Source: JAJDXW01 sp965214795
Lineage (GTDB): Bacteria > Pseudomonadota > Gammaproteobacteria > HK1
Length of the DNA: 64,000 nucleotides
Assembly (NCBI GenBank): GCA_965214795.1
Contig: OZ243976.1
Coordinates: forward strand, 4,402,001-4,466,000
Direction of reading: 5' to 3'
Shown: piece after piece, positions 16,806 to 26,236 of the stretch
Layout: every line of letters starts with the position of its first letter
Numbering within the stretch: the stretch's first letter is position 1
Notes under the pieces: model-generated
Told to the model about the DNA's origin: nothing
The model's input: only the letters and a program-made list of their open reading frames with translations
Databases searched by the model: none
Program-made: the position numbers and the translations under genes

Positions 16806-18161
16806 CTACCGGCAGTGGCCCGCGCGGCGCAGGGTCTTCTCCGACTGCTCGGCGGCTTCCTTCATCAGCTCCCGGGTATCGCCCCCCGCCGCCGCCTTCG
16901 TGATCGCGGCGGACAGGATGTCGCCGATCTCCGACCATTCGGCGATCTGCGGCATGATGTCGGACTCCTTGAGCGACTCCCACGCCGCCTGCTGGATCAT
17001 GTCGTTCGCCGCGTTGACGTCCGCATCCTGGAGGTTGGCGGCGTGCGTCACCACGTTGTTGATGATGGTCTTCCCGGCCACCTCCCGCTCGGTCGCGTTC
17101 ATCTTCTCGAGGGCGGGGTTCGAGAGCCATTTCATGAACTCCCACGCAGCGCCCTGGTTCTTCGAATACTTCGAGATCGAGAAGGGCATCGAGATGGCGT
17201 AGGTGACGGTGCGGCCCCGGTAGGCCGGCATGCCGGTAAAACCGACCTGCTCCTTCTTCAGCACCGACGACTTCGGGTTGATGAACGGCGAATAGGCCCA
17301 CCACCAGACCGGAATCATCGCCGACTTGCCCTGCTGGAAGGACTGGCGCGCATCCTGCTCGACGAAGGAGATCGACGAGGGGTTCGTGGCCTTCCTGACC
17401 GTGTGCAGGGCGATGTAGTCCTCGGTGGCCGCGAGCCCTTCCTCCGACGCCCACACCGGGCAGGTGTTCTCGTCGAATACGTCGGCGCCCGCCGCCCACA
17501 GGAAGTTGAGCCAGATAAAGAGGTTCTGGCGATTGCCGTCGTTGTGGAAGTAGAGCGCGAGAGGCTCGATGTCGAGGCCCTTCGCCCGGATCGCGCCGGC
17601 GATGGCGACCACGTCATCCCAGGTGCGGGGCGGTTCCATGTCGATCTCGTCCAGCACGTCCTTGCGGTAGAACATGAGCTGGGCATGGGCGCGGAGCGGA
17701 AAGCCGATGGTTCGGCCCTCGAACTGGGCGGACTTCGCGAACGCGGCGGGGTACCGGCCCATGCTGATGCCGTCTTCGGCCATCAGGTCGTCGATGCCGA
17801 CCAGCCAGTGCGAGTTGGGCGGCCCCCAGCTATCGAGGTAGTTCACGACGTCGAAGCTGCCGTCCGCCGCCACCCCGACCGAGGCCACCTTCTCCTGAAG
17901 GGAGGTGAACGGGATGAAGGTCCACTCGGTCTCGATGCCGGTCAGTTCGGTGAACTCCCCATCGCGCAGCATCAGCCCCTCGAACTGCGGCGTGACCACC
18001 GAGAGAATGTTCAGCTTCGTGCCGGCATACGGCTTGCCGTCCTTGAGTCCGTAGGGCAACTCCCCGGCGAGCGATGCGGGAGACCCCGCGGCGAGGAGTC
18101 CCGCCGCGAGCACGCTCGCCGCCGCCCGCGAAGCGAGGGACCGAATAGCGAAATTCATCAT
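16806..18161 (-). CDS. Extracellular sugar-binding protein (SBP family 1)
   Basis: This 451-residue secreted binding protein has a Sec signal (residues about 1-33, ending SPASLAG) and the family-1 pattern GTKLNILSVVTPQFEGL. A deep-cleft middle section contains FPLRAHAQLMFYRKDVLDE and PRTWDDVVAIAGAIRAKGLD. Two adjacent ATGs exist (18161 and 18158), and GGAGGAA ends about 4-7 nt upstream of them. It is the first gene of the minus-strand operon and delivers substrate to the MalF/MalG-type permeases. The ligand is probably a sugar, sugar alcohol or glycerophosphodiester. Confidence 0.9.
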   Translation of the reverse strand: MMNFAIRSLASRAAASVLAAGLLAAGSPASLAGELPYGLKDGKPYAGTKLNILSVVTPQFEGLMLRDGEFTELTGIETEWTFIPFTSLQEKVASVGVAADGSFDVVNYLDSWGPPNSHWLVGIDDLMAEDGISMGRYPAAFAKSAQFEGRTIGFPLRAHAQLMFYRKDVLDEIDMEPPRTWDDVVAIAGAIRAKGLDIEPLALYFHNDGNRQNLFIWLNFLWAAGADVFDENTCPVWASEEGLAATEDYIALHTVRKATNPSSISFVEQDARQSFQQGKSAMIPVWWWAYSPFINPKSSVLKKEQVGFTGMPAYRGRTVTYAISMPFSISKYSKNQGAAWEFMKWLSNPALEKMNATEREVAGKTIINNVVTHAANLQDADVNAANDMIQQAAWESLKESDIMPQIAEWSEIGDILSAAITKAAAGGDTRELMKEAAEQSEKTLRRAGHCR

Positions 18162-18609
18162 TGCCTTCCTCCGATGTTTCGATTGCCGCCTTCGAGGATT
18201 ATGGGTGCCCGGCAGGCCGCGAGGCAAGCGAGCCGGCGGAGCAACCGGGGCCGCTTTTTGTCGTGATCGAGTGCCGGGGGCGGGTGCGGATCGGCCGGCC
18301 GTGCGATCGAGGGCCGCTTCATGAGGCCCGAACCGACCCGCAGCCGACGAAATACGCTCCCGGATGACCTGCCGAACCGGCCCGGTTCACCCGTCGCCGA
18401 ACAAAACGCGCATGGACGGGCCGGCCGCCCCGTCGCATGAAAGGGTCCGGCGTCGCGAAGACGGCCCTCCTGGGTCTATTTTCACAGCAAAAACGAGCCC
18501 CTGAACGAGCCCCTGGCGGAGCAACGGCACGCACTCCGTTTCGCCCGGAGGCACCCGACGGACCCTGGCATCCCGGTTCGATCCGGACTCGTATCTGCCC
18601 CATGGAGAC
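18162..18609. other. Promoter-side spacer between the sugar transporter and the CRISPR element
   Basis: About 450 bp hold no convincing gene. The segment is the upstream region of the minus-strand sugar transporter operon and the outer flank of direct-repeat copy 1. It would be the left side of the attachment site if the repeat is an att sequence. Confidence 0.4.
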
Positions 18610-18639
18610 TCGTGTCCATGACCTGACGAACGAGCGGGC
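18610..18639 (+). repeat. 30-bp direct repeat, copy 1 (candidate attachment site)
   Basis: TCGTGTCCATGACCTGACGA at the start of this segment recurs at 27811-27840 in the same orientation, with 28 of 30 positions identical. Copy 1 lies immediately upstream of a tyrosine-recombinase remnant, and the two copies enclose the whole Cmr operon. This is the arrangement expected for attL/attR of an integrated element. Confidence 0.55.
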
Positions 18640-18665
18640 GGAAGGCGCTCTCGCTTCCGCCACCC

Positions 18666-19016
18666 GCCCGCGTCGTCCTCAACGGCCTGCCGCGCAAGGG
18701 ACGGTTCGTCTTCCCGAACCGCCGGGGCGACGGCCCGATGACCGGTCTCGGACTGCGCCGGCAGCGGTTGCGCAACCTCGCCGCACTCGTCGATGTGAGC
18801 ATCCACGACTGCCGTCACACGTTCGCCAACCACGCCGCGATGAGTGGGCGCGATCTCCACACCGTCGGTCGCCTGCTCGGCCATGTCGACACCGCCTCGA
18901 CCGAGCGCTGCGCCCGTCTCGCCGACGAGAACGTCTGCGAGGCGGCGGGGCGCATCTCCGGTATCTTCAACGACGCCGTGACCGGAAGCGGAGCGGAGGC
19001 CGGCCGTGACCGGTAG
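18666..19016 (+). pseudogene. Tyrosine recombinase (phage integrase family), C-terminal fragment with lost catalytic Tyr
   Basis: The frame reads GRFVFPNRRGDGPMTGLGL, then SIHDCRHTFANHAAMSGRDL, then VGRLLGHVDTASTERCARLA. This is the catalytic C-terminus of an integrase: the HxxR motif and the LLGH histidine are retained. The nucleophilic Tyr (normally in TxRYAHL) is Cys, a change explained by one base. No N-terminal or core-binding domain is found upstream. The fragment sits between direct-repeat copy 1 and the Cmr operon and is probably the decayed integrase of the element that brought it. Confidence 0.75.
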
Positions 19017-19196
19017 GAACCGCCGTTCCCGACTCACCGTGAATGCCACCGCTGCCGCGAAGCCGGGGGCGACGGAACAGGGAATGTAACGCCTGGTTTC
19101 TTCAAGACCCGAAGGTCCAGCCGGGTCGGGCGAGGTGCGCACTCCTCCGTGGCTCAGGAAACTCCGGCTCGAAACTCTCCCGAGCCGTCGTGCAGG

Positions 19197-20480
19197 TTAC
19201 CCTGCCTTGAACTCCGTTGGCAGTTGTTTCGGTGGCCGCTTCAAGCCAGCTTCCGATGCCAGATCGCACAATAGCGGCAGAAAGTGATCTTTCACCCATT
19301 GCTGCATCTGCTTCCAGTCCGCCTCCGCGATGGGCTGAAACCCGTGAGCCAGTATGGATTGGTTGCGGATGGCGAGCAGGTCTTTCAGCTTGTTCTCCTG
19401 TTCAACGATGAACGCCTTTGCCGATCCTGCCATGCCGACGTCCGCCTTCACGACCTGCCAGGCGGACCACAGCCCGAGCTTGAACTTGCCGTTCCGGTCG
19501 GGTTGCACGGCCACGTCGTCGGGCAGCCGTTCACGAGGGAAGTCCGCCGTTTCGACGCCGAGTCGGCGGCGAAGCTGCCATTGGGCGGTCCATTCCAGCA
19601 GCCGATACACCCGGGCCACGGCATCGTCATAACGTCCCTGTGCTGCGCACCTCTGCGCGTTCAGCCAGAGGTCGAACAGGCGCATCGGCTCGCGTTCCGG
19701 ATTGCCTTCATGCGTCAGCAGACGAAGCGCAGGCAGCAGGTCCGGATAGCAGGGCGCAACCCGTCGAACGTAGGGTTCAATCAAACCGAGCGCACGAACA
19801 TGATCGAAATCATGCCACAGAGCGAGCGCGTGGCTCAGTGCCCTCGCGAACTGAAGACGTGTACCGTCGGGGGCATCGGCAGTAGCTCGGATACCTTCCA
19901 GACCCACCGCGGCCTCACGATAGGCAAATCGGCGCCAAGCTTCCAGATAAGGAGCCATGGCGCGGTCGAGACGGAGGCGAGTCACACTCGCCGTCACCGT
20001 CTGCTCGGTCCGATCCGCCACGCGGACAAGATCGGCCCGGGCGCCGGTGACGAGCTGTAGATCGATGTCGTCTCTATCCAGCGCTGCGCAGACCAGCGCC
20101 GCAGTCATCGTCTTGGTGCCGCCGGTATAATCGGCGACGAGTCGTGCGCCGGGGAACCGCTGAGTCAGATCGACGATGGCGGCACGCATCGCGAAGAAGG
20201 CGCCGTCCAGATCGTCCGCCGGAACTTTGCACGTCTTGAACTTGCTCCCGTCAAGACCGGCCTGTGTGGGAATGTTGGGTAATGTCGGCTTGCCGTCCTC
20301 AGGGTTCGCCTTGATGACATTTCCCTTCCCGATCACTTGACCGATGGATCCCGGCTTGCCAGACGCCTGATCCCTGTCGGTGCAGAAGAAGCAAACGTAG
20401 TCGGGAGAGTTTGATCGGATGGCCTCGAGGATCGGCTGGTGGCTGCCGCCTACGGTGCATAGCAGGATGATGTTGCCCAC
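19197..20480 (-). CDS. CRISPR-associated CARF-HEPN ribonuclease (TIGR02710 / Csm6-like)
   Basis: This is a 427-residue protein. The N-terminal Rossmann-like CARF domain has IILLCTVGGSHQPILEAI and the ligand-contact motif DYTGGTKTM at 117-125. The C-terminal helical HEPN region carries R372 to H379 in RNQSILAH, the RX4-6H catalytic motif. CARF domains bind the cyclic oligoadenylate made by Cas10, which then activates the HEPN RNase against viral and host transcripts. It is the last gene of the minus-strand Cmr operon, 230 bp after cmr6; that gap contains no recognisable gene or array. The family call is strong; activity is inferred. Confidence 0.85.
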   Translation of the reverse strand: MGNIILLCTVGGSHQPILEAIRSNSPDYVCFFCTDRDQASGKPGSIGQVIGKGNVIKANPEDGKPTLPNIPTQAGLDGSKFKTCKVPADDLDGAFFAMRAAIVDLTQRFPGARLVADYTGGTKTMTAALVCAALDRDDIDLQLVTGARADLVRVADRTEQTVTASVTRLRLDRAMAPYLEAWRRFAYREAAVGLEGIRATADAPDGTRLQFARALSHALALWHDFDHVRALGLIEPYVRRVAPCYPDLLPALRLLTHEGNPEREPMRLFDLWLNAQRCAAQGRYDDAVARVYRLLEWTAQWQLRRRLGVETADFPRERLPDDVAVQPDRNGKFKLGLWSAWQVVKADVGMAGSAKAFIVEQENKLKDLLAIRNQSILAHGFQPIAEADWKQMQQWVKDHFLPLLCDLASEAGLKRPPKQLPTEFKAG

Positions 20481-20710
20481 GAATAATCTCCACAGGGCTC
20501 CGAATGTCAGTGGCAGGGTGTCGGGTCGAGTGCTGATTTCATCACAGATTCACTTCCTTCCGTACGTGCCCGCGTCACGCAGGATGCGAGCCGCCCTCGG
20601 TCACCGCATCCACCGGCAGTGGAGCAACTTCCATGATCGGCCCGCCGAGCGCGAGCGCGCATCTCGGTTCAGGAGCCTGTTCCCGCGACGGTCCGGCCTG
20701 AGGGGCGGGA

Positions 20711-21757
20711 TCATGCTGCACCTGCATAGTCATCATATATCCTCTTGGCAATCCTCGCCGCTCGCCCGAGCCCCGTGCCGTCCCACCAACCCTTCTGCTG
20801 CCAACGGGCGCGGATATCCTCGAATGCTTCCCGCTTCAGCTCCGGGTCCGCAAGCGCCTGGAACGCTTCGGCCAGGCCTCTGCCGCGCAGGATGTCGTCT
20901 TGTCTGGCATTGTTCTCCCTCGTGAGGCGGGAGATCGTCTCATCCACCCACCCCGAGCGGGTGGCGGCGACCGGATCCCTGTTCTTGAAGAGGCCGTAGC
21001 CGCTTCGGGTCCTGGCACCCAGGCCGCGCTGGACCAGCGCCTCGACCAGCATGGATTCGACCATATCCAGCCACTCGACCGGCCCTTCGATCACGAACAG
21101 GAACTCTCCTTGCACCGCCACCTGTGCGTTCGGGACCGGGCGGTCGAAGTCGGTGGCGGGCGTGGCGCCACCCGTACGGTAATAGTCCGAGTGATGATTG
21201 GTCACGACCTCCTGCACGAGCGGAGTCGAAGCCCTGGTTGAACCAGGCGCCCACCAGGCGTCGTGGAAGGTGATCAGCCCGGACAGGCCCGCCGGCCGGT
21301 TTTCGGCGGCTGGCGCTCCGAACAGCTCGTCGCAGATGGCCGGGCCGTGGCTCTCTGCCTCGAGCCGTTCCCTTGCGAAGGCGGCTACCGCGCCCTTGAC
21401 GCTGGAGCCAGGGATGCAGGGCGCGCCATGGCTGTGACTGATCGCGCAGCCGGTCTCCAGCATGCCACCGCCGGTCAGACCGATGAACAGGCGGTTCTCG
21501 AGCTCCAGCCGCACCTGGCGAAAACGCTGCTCGTCGGACGTGGTTTTCCGCCAGCGTTCAAAGGCGTTGCGGTAGAACTTGCCGGGCGTGGCCTCGCAGA
21601 CGCGCTTGATGTGTCTGGTCCTGGCTTCGCCGTTGCCTTCGTCGTGTTCGGGCAGGCCGCGCTGCAACAGCAGGCCCGGGTGCGGGTGGGCGTCCAGCCC
21701 CTGCGTCGCCCGGTCGTACAGGCAACGCAGATCGTCGCGCATCAATGGCACCACCAT
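20711..21757 (-). CDS. cmr6: Type III-B effector subunit Cmr6 (Cas7-like RAMP)
   Basis: This 348-residue RAMP protein contains ENRLFIGLTGGGMLETGCAI and the glycine-rich/Lys motif IPGSSVKGAVAAFARERL, typical of Cmr6. Later LGARTRSGYGLF is the second RAMP glycine loop. ATG 21757 overlaps the TGA of cmr5 by one base, fixing the start. Cmr6 caps the Cas7-like filament in the Cmr complex and helps to position target RNA. The C-terminal 80 residues are helical and charged. Confidence 0.87.
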   Translation of the reverse strand: MVVPLMRDDLRCLYDRATQGLDAHPHPGLLLQRGLPEHDEGNGEARTRHIKRVCEATPGKFYRNAFERWRKTTSDEQRFRQVRLELENRLFIGLTGGGMLETGCAISHSHGAPCIPGSSVKGAVAAFARERLEAESHGPAICDELFGAPAAENRPAGLSGLITFHDAWWAPGSTRASTPLVQEVVTNHHSDYYRTGGATPATDFDRPVPNAQVAVQGEFLFVIEGPVEWLDMVESMLVEALVQRGLGARTRSGYGLFKNRDPVAATRSGWVDETISRLTRENNARQDDILRGRGLAEAFQALADPELKREAFEDIRARWQQKGWWDGTGLGRAARIAKRIYDDYAGAA

Positions 21758-22188
21758 CAGCCGCTCCCCTCCGCGGAGTCGGGCGACTCGGCACTGCCGC
21801 CGGTGGCGTCGACACGCAACACGCCCTGCACGTAGCGCTTGATCCAAGCGCTCGCTTCCAGCGTCCGGCGCGTCAGCATCAGGGTCTGCCGGAGGTCGCT
21901 CTCGATGACGTGCCGGTGCAGGGTTGCGCCATCCGGGTGATGGGAGGCGCCGGCAGCCCGGAGCACGGCGTTCAGGTCGTCCAGCAGTGCCTTGTGCTCC
22001 CTGTTGCCCTTGGCGAGCAGGAAGCCGGTGGCCTGGGCGAGGCCGTTGCTCAGGACCATCCCCGGCAGCTTGTGCGCCAGCGCGCCGTATGTTTTCTTTT
22101 TCGGGGCATCCTCCCCCGTATCGTCGCGACGGGCGACGATACGGGCATACGCCTCGCGAGCGACGGCATGGGTGCGAACCTGGATCAT
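21757..22188 (-). CDS. cmr5: Type III-B small subunit Cmr5 (Cas11)
   Basis: This 143-residue all-helical protein begins MIQVRTHAVAREAYARIVA and contains YGALAHKLPGMVLSNGLAQA, then GFLLAKG and ALLDDLNAVLR. This is the characteristic Cmr5 core. It overlaps cmr4 by 4 bp upstream and cmr6 by 1 bp downstream. Cmr5 forms the minor filament of the effector complex alongside Cmr4. The C-terminal 15 residues are a Gly/Ser/Asp-rich tail. Confidence 0.87.
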   Translation of the reverse strand: MIQVRTHAVAREAYARIVARRDDTGEDAPKKKTYGALAHKLPGMVLSNGLAQATGFLLAKGNREHKALLDDLNAVLRAAGASHHPDGATLHRHVIESDLRQTLMLTRRTLEASAWIKRYVQGVLRVDATGGSAESPDSAEGSG

Positions 22189-23084
22189 GCCGACCCCTCC
22201 CCGGAGTGTCGGGTAACGAAGCGCACCAGACCGTGGCCGACGCCGACGTTGCCGCCGAGTTGCAGCAAAGCGCCAGCGGCGGGAAGAGCTCGAGCCAGCT
22301 CTTCGGCCCCGCGCTCGTCGTCCCGACGGTTGGAGGCCGATAGCGCGTACACCCCCCACAGCACGGTCTCGGCCGGCAGATGTTCCTCGTACCAGAGCGC
22401 GCCTCTGGCCACCGTGCCGGTTTTTTCGTCGATACGGATGCGGGCGCGCACCTCGGTGGCGGTCTCGGCCAGAAAGTCCATGATCTCGTCGGGCAGCAGT
22501 GCCAGGCGACAGGTGAAATCATTCTGCGAAGAGATGTCGTCGGGACATATGGTCTGTGCGATTTGTTGCGCCCATTGCCGCAGTGAAGCATCCTGGCGCG
22601 CCGCCAAGTCGAGGTCGTCGAGAACCAGCTTGTCCCCGAGGCGGTTGACGGAGTCATTCACCACTTTCGCTTCTCCTTCGGCGGGCTCGGACGGCAATGA
22701 CGGTGTGCCGATTCCGGCGCGAGCCAGGTCGCGGGCATGGCGGCGCAGGATGAACGGTGACGTGACGTAGCTCACGATGCCAGCCAGGCAACGCACCGGA
22801 AGCGCCAGCAGGTGAGCATCGCCGATGGCCAGAGCGCCGGCGAAGCTGTCTTCGTTGCTGGTGATCGACCGCGGGCCAAACAGGGCTTCGGCATTCTTTG
22901 TGCCGTCCTCGCGGTCCGTCTGTTCGACCTGCTGGCGCAGCGCGCCACGCAGCGAAGAGCCGGGCACGATGGGCAGCCGCGTCGCGCGAGCGCGAGCGAC
23001 AGGCAGGTCCACCACATCGGCGGATTGTCCGGTGCCGCAGTGCAGCGCAGACAAGGCGTGCAGGTGAAAGAGTCTCGGTTGCAT
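22185..23084 (-). CDS. cmr4: Type III-B backbone subunit Cmr4 (Cas7, target-RNA nuclease)
   Basis: This 299-residue Cas7-family protein starts MQPRLFHLHALSALHCGTGQ. The next motif is VARARATRLPIVPGSSLRGALR, followed by NAEALFGP, all Cmr4 hallmarks. In the family an Asp on the thumb loop cleaves target RNA every 6 nt; aspartates are present after VDLP but the exact catalytic residue cannot be assigned. ATG 23084 lies 23 bp after the cmr3 stop, with AAAGG upstream. It forms the major filament of the effector. Confidence 0.88.
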   Translation of the reverse strand: MQPRLFHLHALSALHCGTGQSADVVDLPVARARATRLPIVPGSSLRGALRQQVEQTDREDGTKNAEALFGPRSITSNEDSFAGALAIGDAHLLALPVRCLAGIVSYVTSPFILRRHARDLARAGIGTPSLPSEPAEGEAKVVNDSVNRLGDKLVLDDLDLAARQDASLRQWAQQIAQTICPDDISSQNDFTCRLALLPDEIMDFLAETATEVRARIRIDEKTGTVARGALWYEEHLPAETVLWGVYALSASNRRDDERGAEELARALPAAGALLQLGGNVGVGHGLVRFVTRHSGEGSA

Positions 23085-23107
23085 CGGGGTTGCCTTTGGA
23101 GAAATCG

Positions 23108-24418
23108 TTACGCGCCGAGGTCCGGCGGCGTCCACGGGGCCGGCAGCGCCAGTCCGAAGCCGTCGCGCCGGTCTTGTTCGTCGTCGCAGATACTGGCCAG
23201 CCACAGAGCGTCCATGGCGGTGGCGTCGAGATCACCGCGCCTCCGGAACCAGTAAGTCGCGCCCGCGCCGGCCAGCCTGCGGGTGGGCCGGGCCTTGCTC
23301 TTGGCGAGGTCCCAGCCGGAGTGCGGCTGCCAGCGCTCAACCGCCGCTGCGCAGAGCTCGAGCCTCAGCCCGGGTGCTGCGGGCGGGCAGCCGCTCGGTC
23401 TGGTGGCGTCGATCCACTTCGGCCGATAGCCAGCGGAGAAGATGCCTGGCGTCAGCAGGGTCAGCGACAGGCCGCCGGCTTCGCGCATGCGTTCGAGCCA
23501 GTCTTTCGGCGGCCTCGGCCAGATCGACTCCACTTCCGGCTGCAAGGCCGCCAGACGGCGCTTGCCGCCCAGATGTACCAGCGTTTCGCCCAACGGCTCC
23601 GCAAAACGCGCCAGCAGGCGCAAGCCGCCACGCTCCGGACGGTGCCCCCGTTCTTGCAGGCTTTCGTCGTGACGCGCTGGCCCGACATCGAGGTCCAGCC
23701 CTTCGGTCTGGAACAACTGTCCGTCGCGGGCGGCACGGGTGCCCGGCTCGATGCTTACATGCGTGCGTCGATCGCCCGGCGGCGGCGACCAGCCGTTCGC
23801 GGACAGCCGGGCGTGCTCGACCGCTTCTCCGCAGCGAAAAGACAGCAGGTCTTCCCAATCCCACCAAGCGGGCCCCGGGCCGGGCTTCTCCTGCACATCT
23901 TCCGTCACGCCCACGGGCAGCAACCCTTCCGGCAGGTCCGCGTCGACGCCGGACTCGAAGGGGTACGGTTCGCTGCGGATGCAGCGCGCCTCGTCGCCGT
24001 AACCGAAATAGAGCGCGTCGGCGGGTTTGGGAACCAGGATTCGGTTGTCGCGAGTAAGCAGCAACGGCCCGGCCACGGTCCGTTGCACGAGCTCCTGTAC
24101 AAGCTCCGGTTCGAAGGGCCGGCCCTCGGCTCGCGCCCAGGCGGTGCGCAGACAGCCGGCGATGGTCGAGGGCGGTGGAAAGCGCGCCGGGTCGGCATCC
24201 GACTTGCCCACCATCGGCCGGCCGGAGCGCACGACGACAGGCATCAGCGGCTCCAGGCTGACCGTCCGGCTGGGTCGGCGCTGTTCGACCTCGTGGGGCG
24301 ACGGGACCGAAGCCGCGATCCCGGAGGCTTCCGGAGCCTGCCGTACCTGCCCTCTCCGCTGCTTGCCGCGCTTCGGCAGCTTCTTGCCTCTCCGCTTCTG
24401 CTTCGATCGCCTGCTCAC
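23108..24418 (-). CDS. cmr3: Type III-B crRNA 5'-tag binding subunit Cmr3 (Cas5-like)
   Basis: This 436-residue protein has PLMPVVVRSGRPMVG, FPPPSTIAGCLRTAWAR and a C-terminal GATYWFRRRGDLDA, matching the Cmr3 family. Cmr3 binds the 5' handle of the crRNA next to Cas10. The N-terminal about 25 residues (MSRRSKQKRRGKKLPKRGKQ and on) form a highly basic tail that I do not recognise as a usual part of Cmr3. The GTG at 24418 directly follows the cas10 stop codon with no spacer, implying coupled translation. Confidence 0.87.
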   Translation of the reverse strand: MSRRSKQKRRGKKLPKRGKQRRGQVRQAPEASGIAASVPSPHEVEQRRPSRTVSLEPLMPVVVRSGRPMVGKSDADPARFPPPSTIAGCLRTAWARAEGRPFEPELVQELVQRTVAGPLLLTRDNRILVPKPADALYFGYGDEARCIRSEPYPFESGVDADLPEGLLPVGVTEDVQEKPGPGPAWWDWEDLLSFRCGEAVEHARLSANGWSPPPGDRRTHVSIEPGTRAARDGQLFQTEGLDLDVGPARHDESLQERGHRPERGGLRLLARFAEPLGETLVHLGGKRRLAALQPEVESIWPRPPKDWLERMREAGGLSLTLLTPGIFSAGYRPKWIDATRPSGCPPAAPGLRLELCAAAVERWQPHSGWDLAKSKARPTRRLAGAGATYWFRRRGDLDATAMDALWLASICDDEQDRRDGFGLALPAPWTPPDLGA

Positions 24419-26236
24419 TCAGCGCTCTCCTACATCGCCGGTGGTGCGGGCGGCCAGCCAGAGCGTGACGATCAGGGTGTCCGCCAGTTGGCGCAGCGGC
24501 GATGTCGCGGCGCGCTCCCGAATCAGGTTCTTCAAGTCGTCCGGAATGCGCCCTTCACCGCCGGGCAGGTACGCCCGCTCCAACATGCGCCGCACCTCGG
24601 CTTCGCGCATGCCTCGGGCATGGTCGCTGTCGTCTTGGCGCAACCAAGCCAGCCGCCGGTCGATGGCGCGCAGGTCATAGGCGGCGCGGCTGGGCAACTG
24701 TCGCTCCCGATAGGCCCGGATGAATCGGTGCAACATGTCGAATGCATCATGATCGCACCACTGCGCACGCCATTCGATCTCCGCCCCTGAGCGAACGCCG
24801 AGCAGAATGGCGAGCGCGTTGCGCGGGTCTGATGTGTCATCGCCCTTGGCCCGCTTCTCCGCCCTTTCGGCCCGGTCGCGCAGGGAGGTCAGCGGCTCCA
24901 TGACATGGCCGATGCCGACTCCAACGGACAATGTCGGGCGCTCCCCGGCGGGCACCTTCAATGCGTCCGCGACGTCGCCCAGCGCTTTCCCGAACGCGTC
25001 GGCCAGGGCTTCAGCGCAGTCCAGGGCGGATTCCAGCGGCATCAGCGCCAACACATCGTCGCCGCCGGCATAGATGGCGTGACCGCGATGGTCGCGAACG
25101 ATCCGGGAAACATCGGAGGCGAAGTTGTGCAGAGCGTGGGAAATCCTGCGGGAATCTCCCGAGCTCCCGGCGCACCCCAGCAGCTTGCCCATGCGGTCGC
25201 CGTCGGCCTTCAGGATGACGGCGTAGGGGACGGGGAGGTCTGCCGCTTCGCCGTCGGCGACTTTCTCCCCGGCGATCTCCTCGATGCAGGCGCGCAAGCG
25301 CTCCAGAGTCCTGCGCTCCTTGTCCGACAGATCGTCCCGCGCCAGCGTGTTGCGCAGCCGGAATTCGTACAGCAGCGAGCCGTCGTAGGGCAGCACCCCG
25401 TAAATGCCCGCATTGCCGGTGGTGCGGGTGGCGAGTTCCAGTCCGACCAGCGGCCCCCAAGCGTCACGCAGCCGCCGTTGCTGGTCGCGGCCGAGCCGCT
25501 CCACCCAAGGGTCGGCGGCGACTCGCATGTAGGATGTGAACTGTTCCACGTCGCCAGCCAGGCGTTTGACGACCCCGAGCGCGTCGAGCTGCTCGCCCCC
25601 GGACAATCGAAGCCGGCGTCGGGAAGCGCTGCCGATCGATCTCGGCAGCACCGTCTCCAAGGCGCCGTCCAAGGAGGACTTGGGCAGGCCGGCGTCCGCT
25701 GCCGACAGCGGCCGGCAGGCCCGGAAGTCGCGGGTCGCCTTGCGAGCGGCGAGCGCCCGGCCAAGCCGCCGGCTGGCGTCGGCATAGCCATCGCCGCAGT
25801 CCGTCGACGACACCCAGGCGGAGAACGCTTCCAGGATATCGCCGATCTGCGCCTGCCAGACTTCCTCGCGTAACGGGATGCCCAACTTCTCCCGAGCCTT
25901 TTCGCCCAACTCGACCAGACGGGCAGCGGCTGCGTTCCTGGCTAGCTCGCAGAGGGCGCGGGCCCTGTGCGGTGCTTCCAGTTCCACCTCCGCACGCAGG
26001 ATATTGGCGACGTTGGCGATGTCTCCCGGCTCGTCGTGCGGCGCCAGGTCTGTATCGGGATCCTGCGGGCAGGGAAAGATCAGACAGCGCGGCTGCTCTT
26101 CGTGCAGTGTCCGGGCCGCGGCTCGGGCCGCCTCCGACAACAGCCAGGAGCCGCACCACAGATCGCGGGTGCGCCGGGCGGCCCCGATCAGACTCTGCAC
26201 GGGTCCGAGGGACACCGTGATCAGGAAGCGTCCCAT
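24419..26236 (-). CDS. cas10: Cas10 (Cmr2), cyclic-oligoadenylate synthase, HD domain absent
   Basis: This is a 605-residue Cas10. It starts directly with MGRFLITVSLGPVQSLIGAA, then RRTRDLWCGS, the region that normally follows the N-terminal HD nuclease; no HD domain precedes it. The first Palm has AVILKADGDRMGKLLG (339-354). The second Palm has the intact cyclase motif GGDD at 391-394 within YAGGDDVLAL. SVGVGIGH follows. The protein should therefore make cyclic oligoadenylates on target-RNA binding, activating the CARF-HEPN gene at 19197, but should not cut ssDNA through HD. It overlaps cmr1 by 1 bp. Confidence 0.9.
   Translation of the reverse strand: MGRFLITVSLGPVQSLIGAARRTRDLWCGSWLLSEAARAAARTLHEEQPRCLIFPCPQDPDTDLAPHDEPGDIANVANILRAEVELEAPHRARALCELARNAAAARLVELGEKAREKLGIPLREEVWQAQIGDILEAFSAWVSSTDCGDGYADASRRLGRALAARKATRDFRACRPLSAADAGLPKSSLDGALETVLPRSIGSASRRRLRLSGGEQLDALGVVKRLAGDVEQFTSYMRVAADPWVERLGRDQQRRLRDAWGPLVGLELATRTTGNAGIYGVLPYDGSLLYEFRLRNTLARDDLSDKERRTLERLRACIEEIAGEKVADGEAADLPVPYAVILKADGDRMGKLLGCAGSSGDSRRISHALHNFASDVSRIVRDHRGHAIYAGGDDVLALMPLESALDCAEALADAFGKALGDVADALKVPAGERPTLSVGVGIGHVMEPLTSLRDRAERAEKRAKGDDTSDPRNALAILLGVRSGAEIEWRAQWCDHDAFDMLHRFIRAYRERQLPSRAAYDLRAIDRRLAWLRQDDSDHARGMREAEVRRMLERAYLPGGEGRIPDDLKNLIRERAATSPLRQLADTLIVTLWLAARTTGDVGER

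Noticed and set aside
15717..18266. 849-codon plus-strand frame
   Set aside because: It runs antisense to the sugar-binding and permease genes and contains only Arg/Asp/Glu/His-rich text without motifs.
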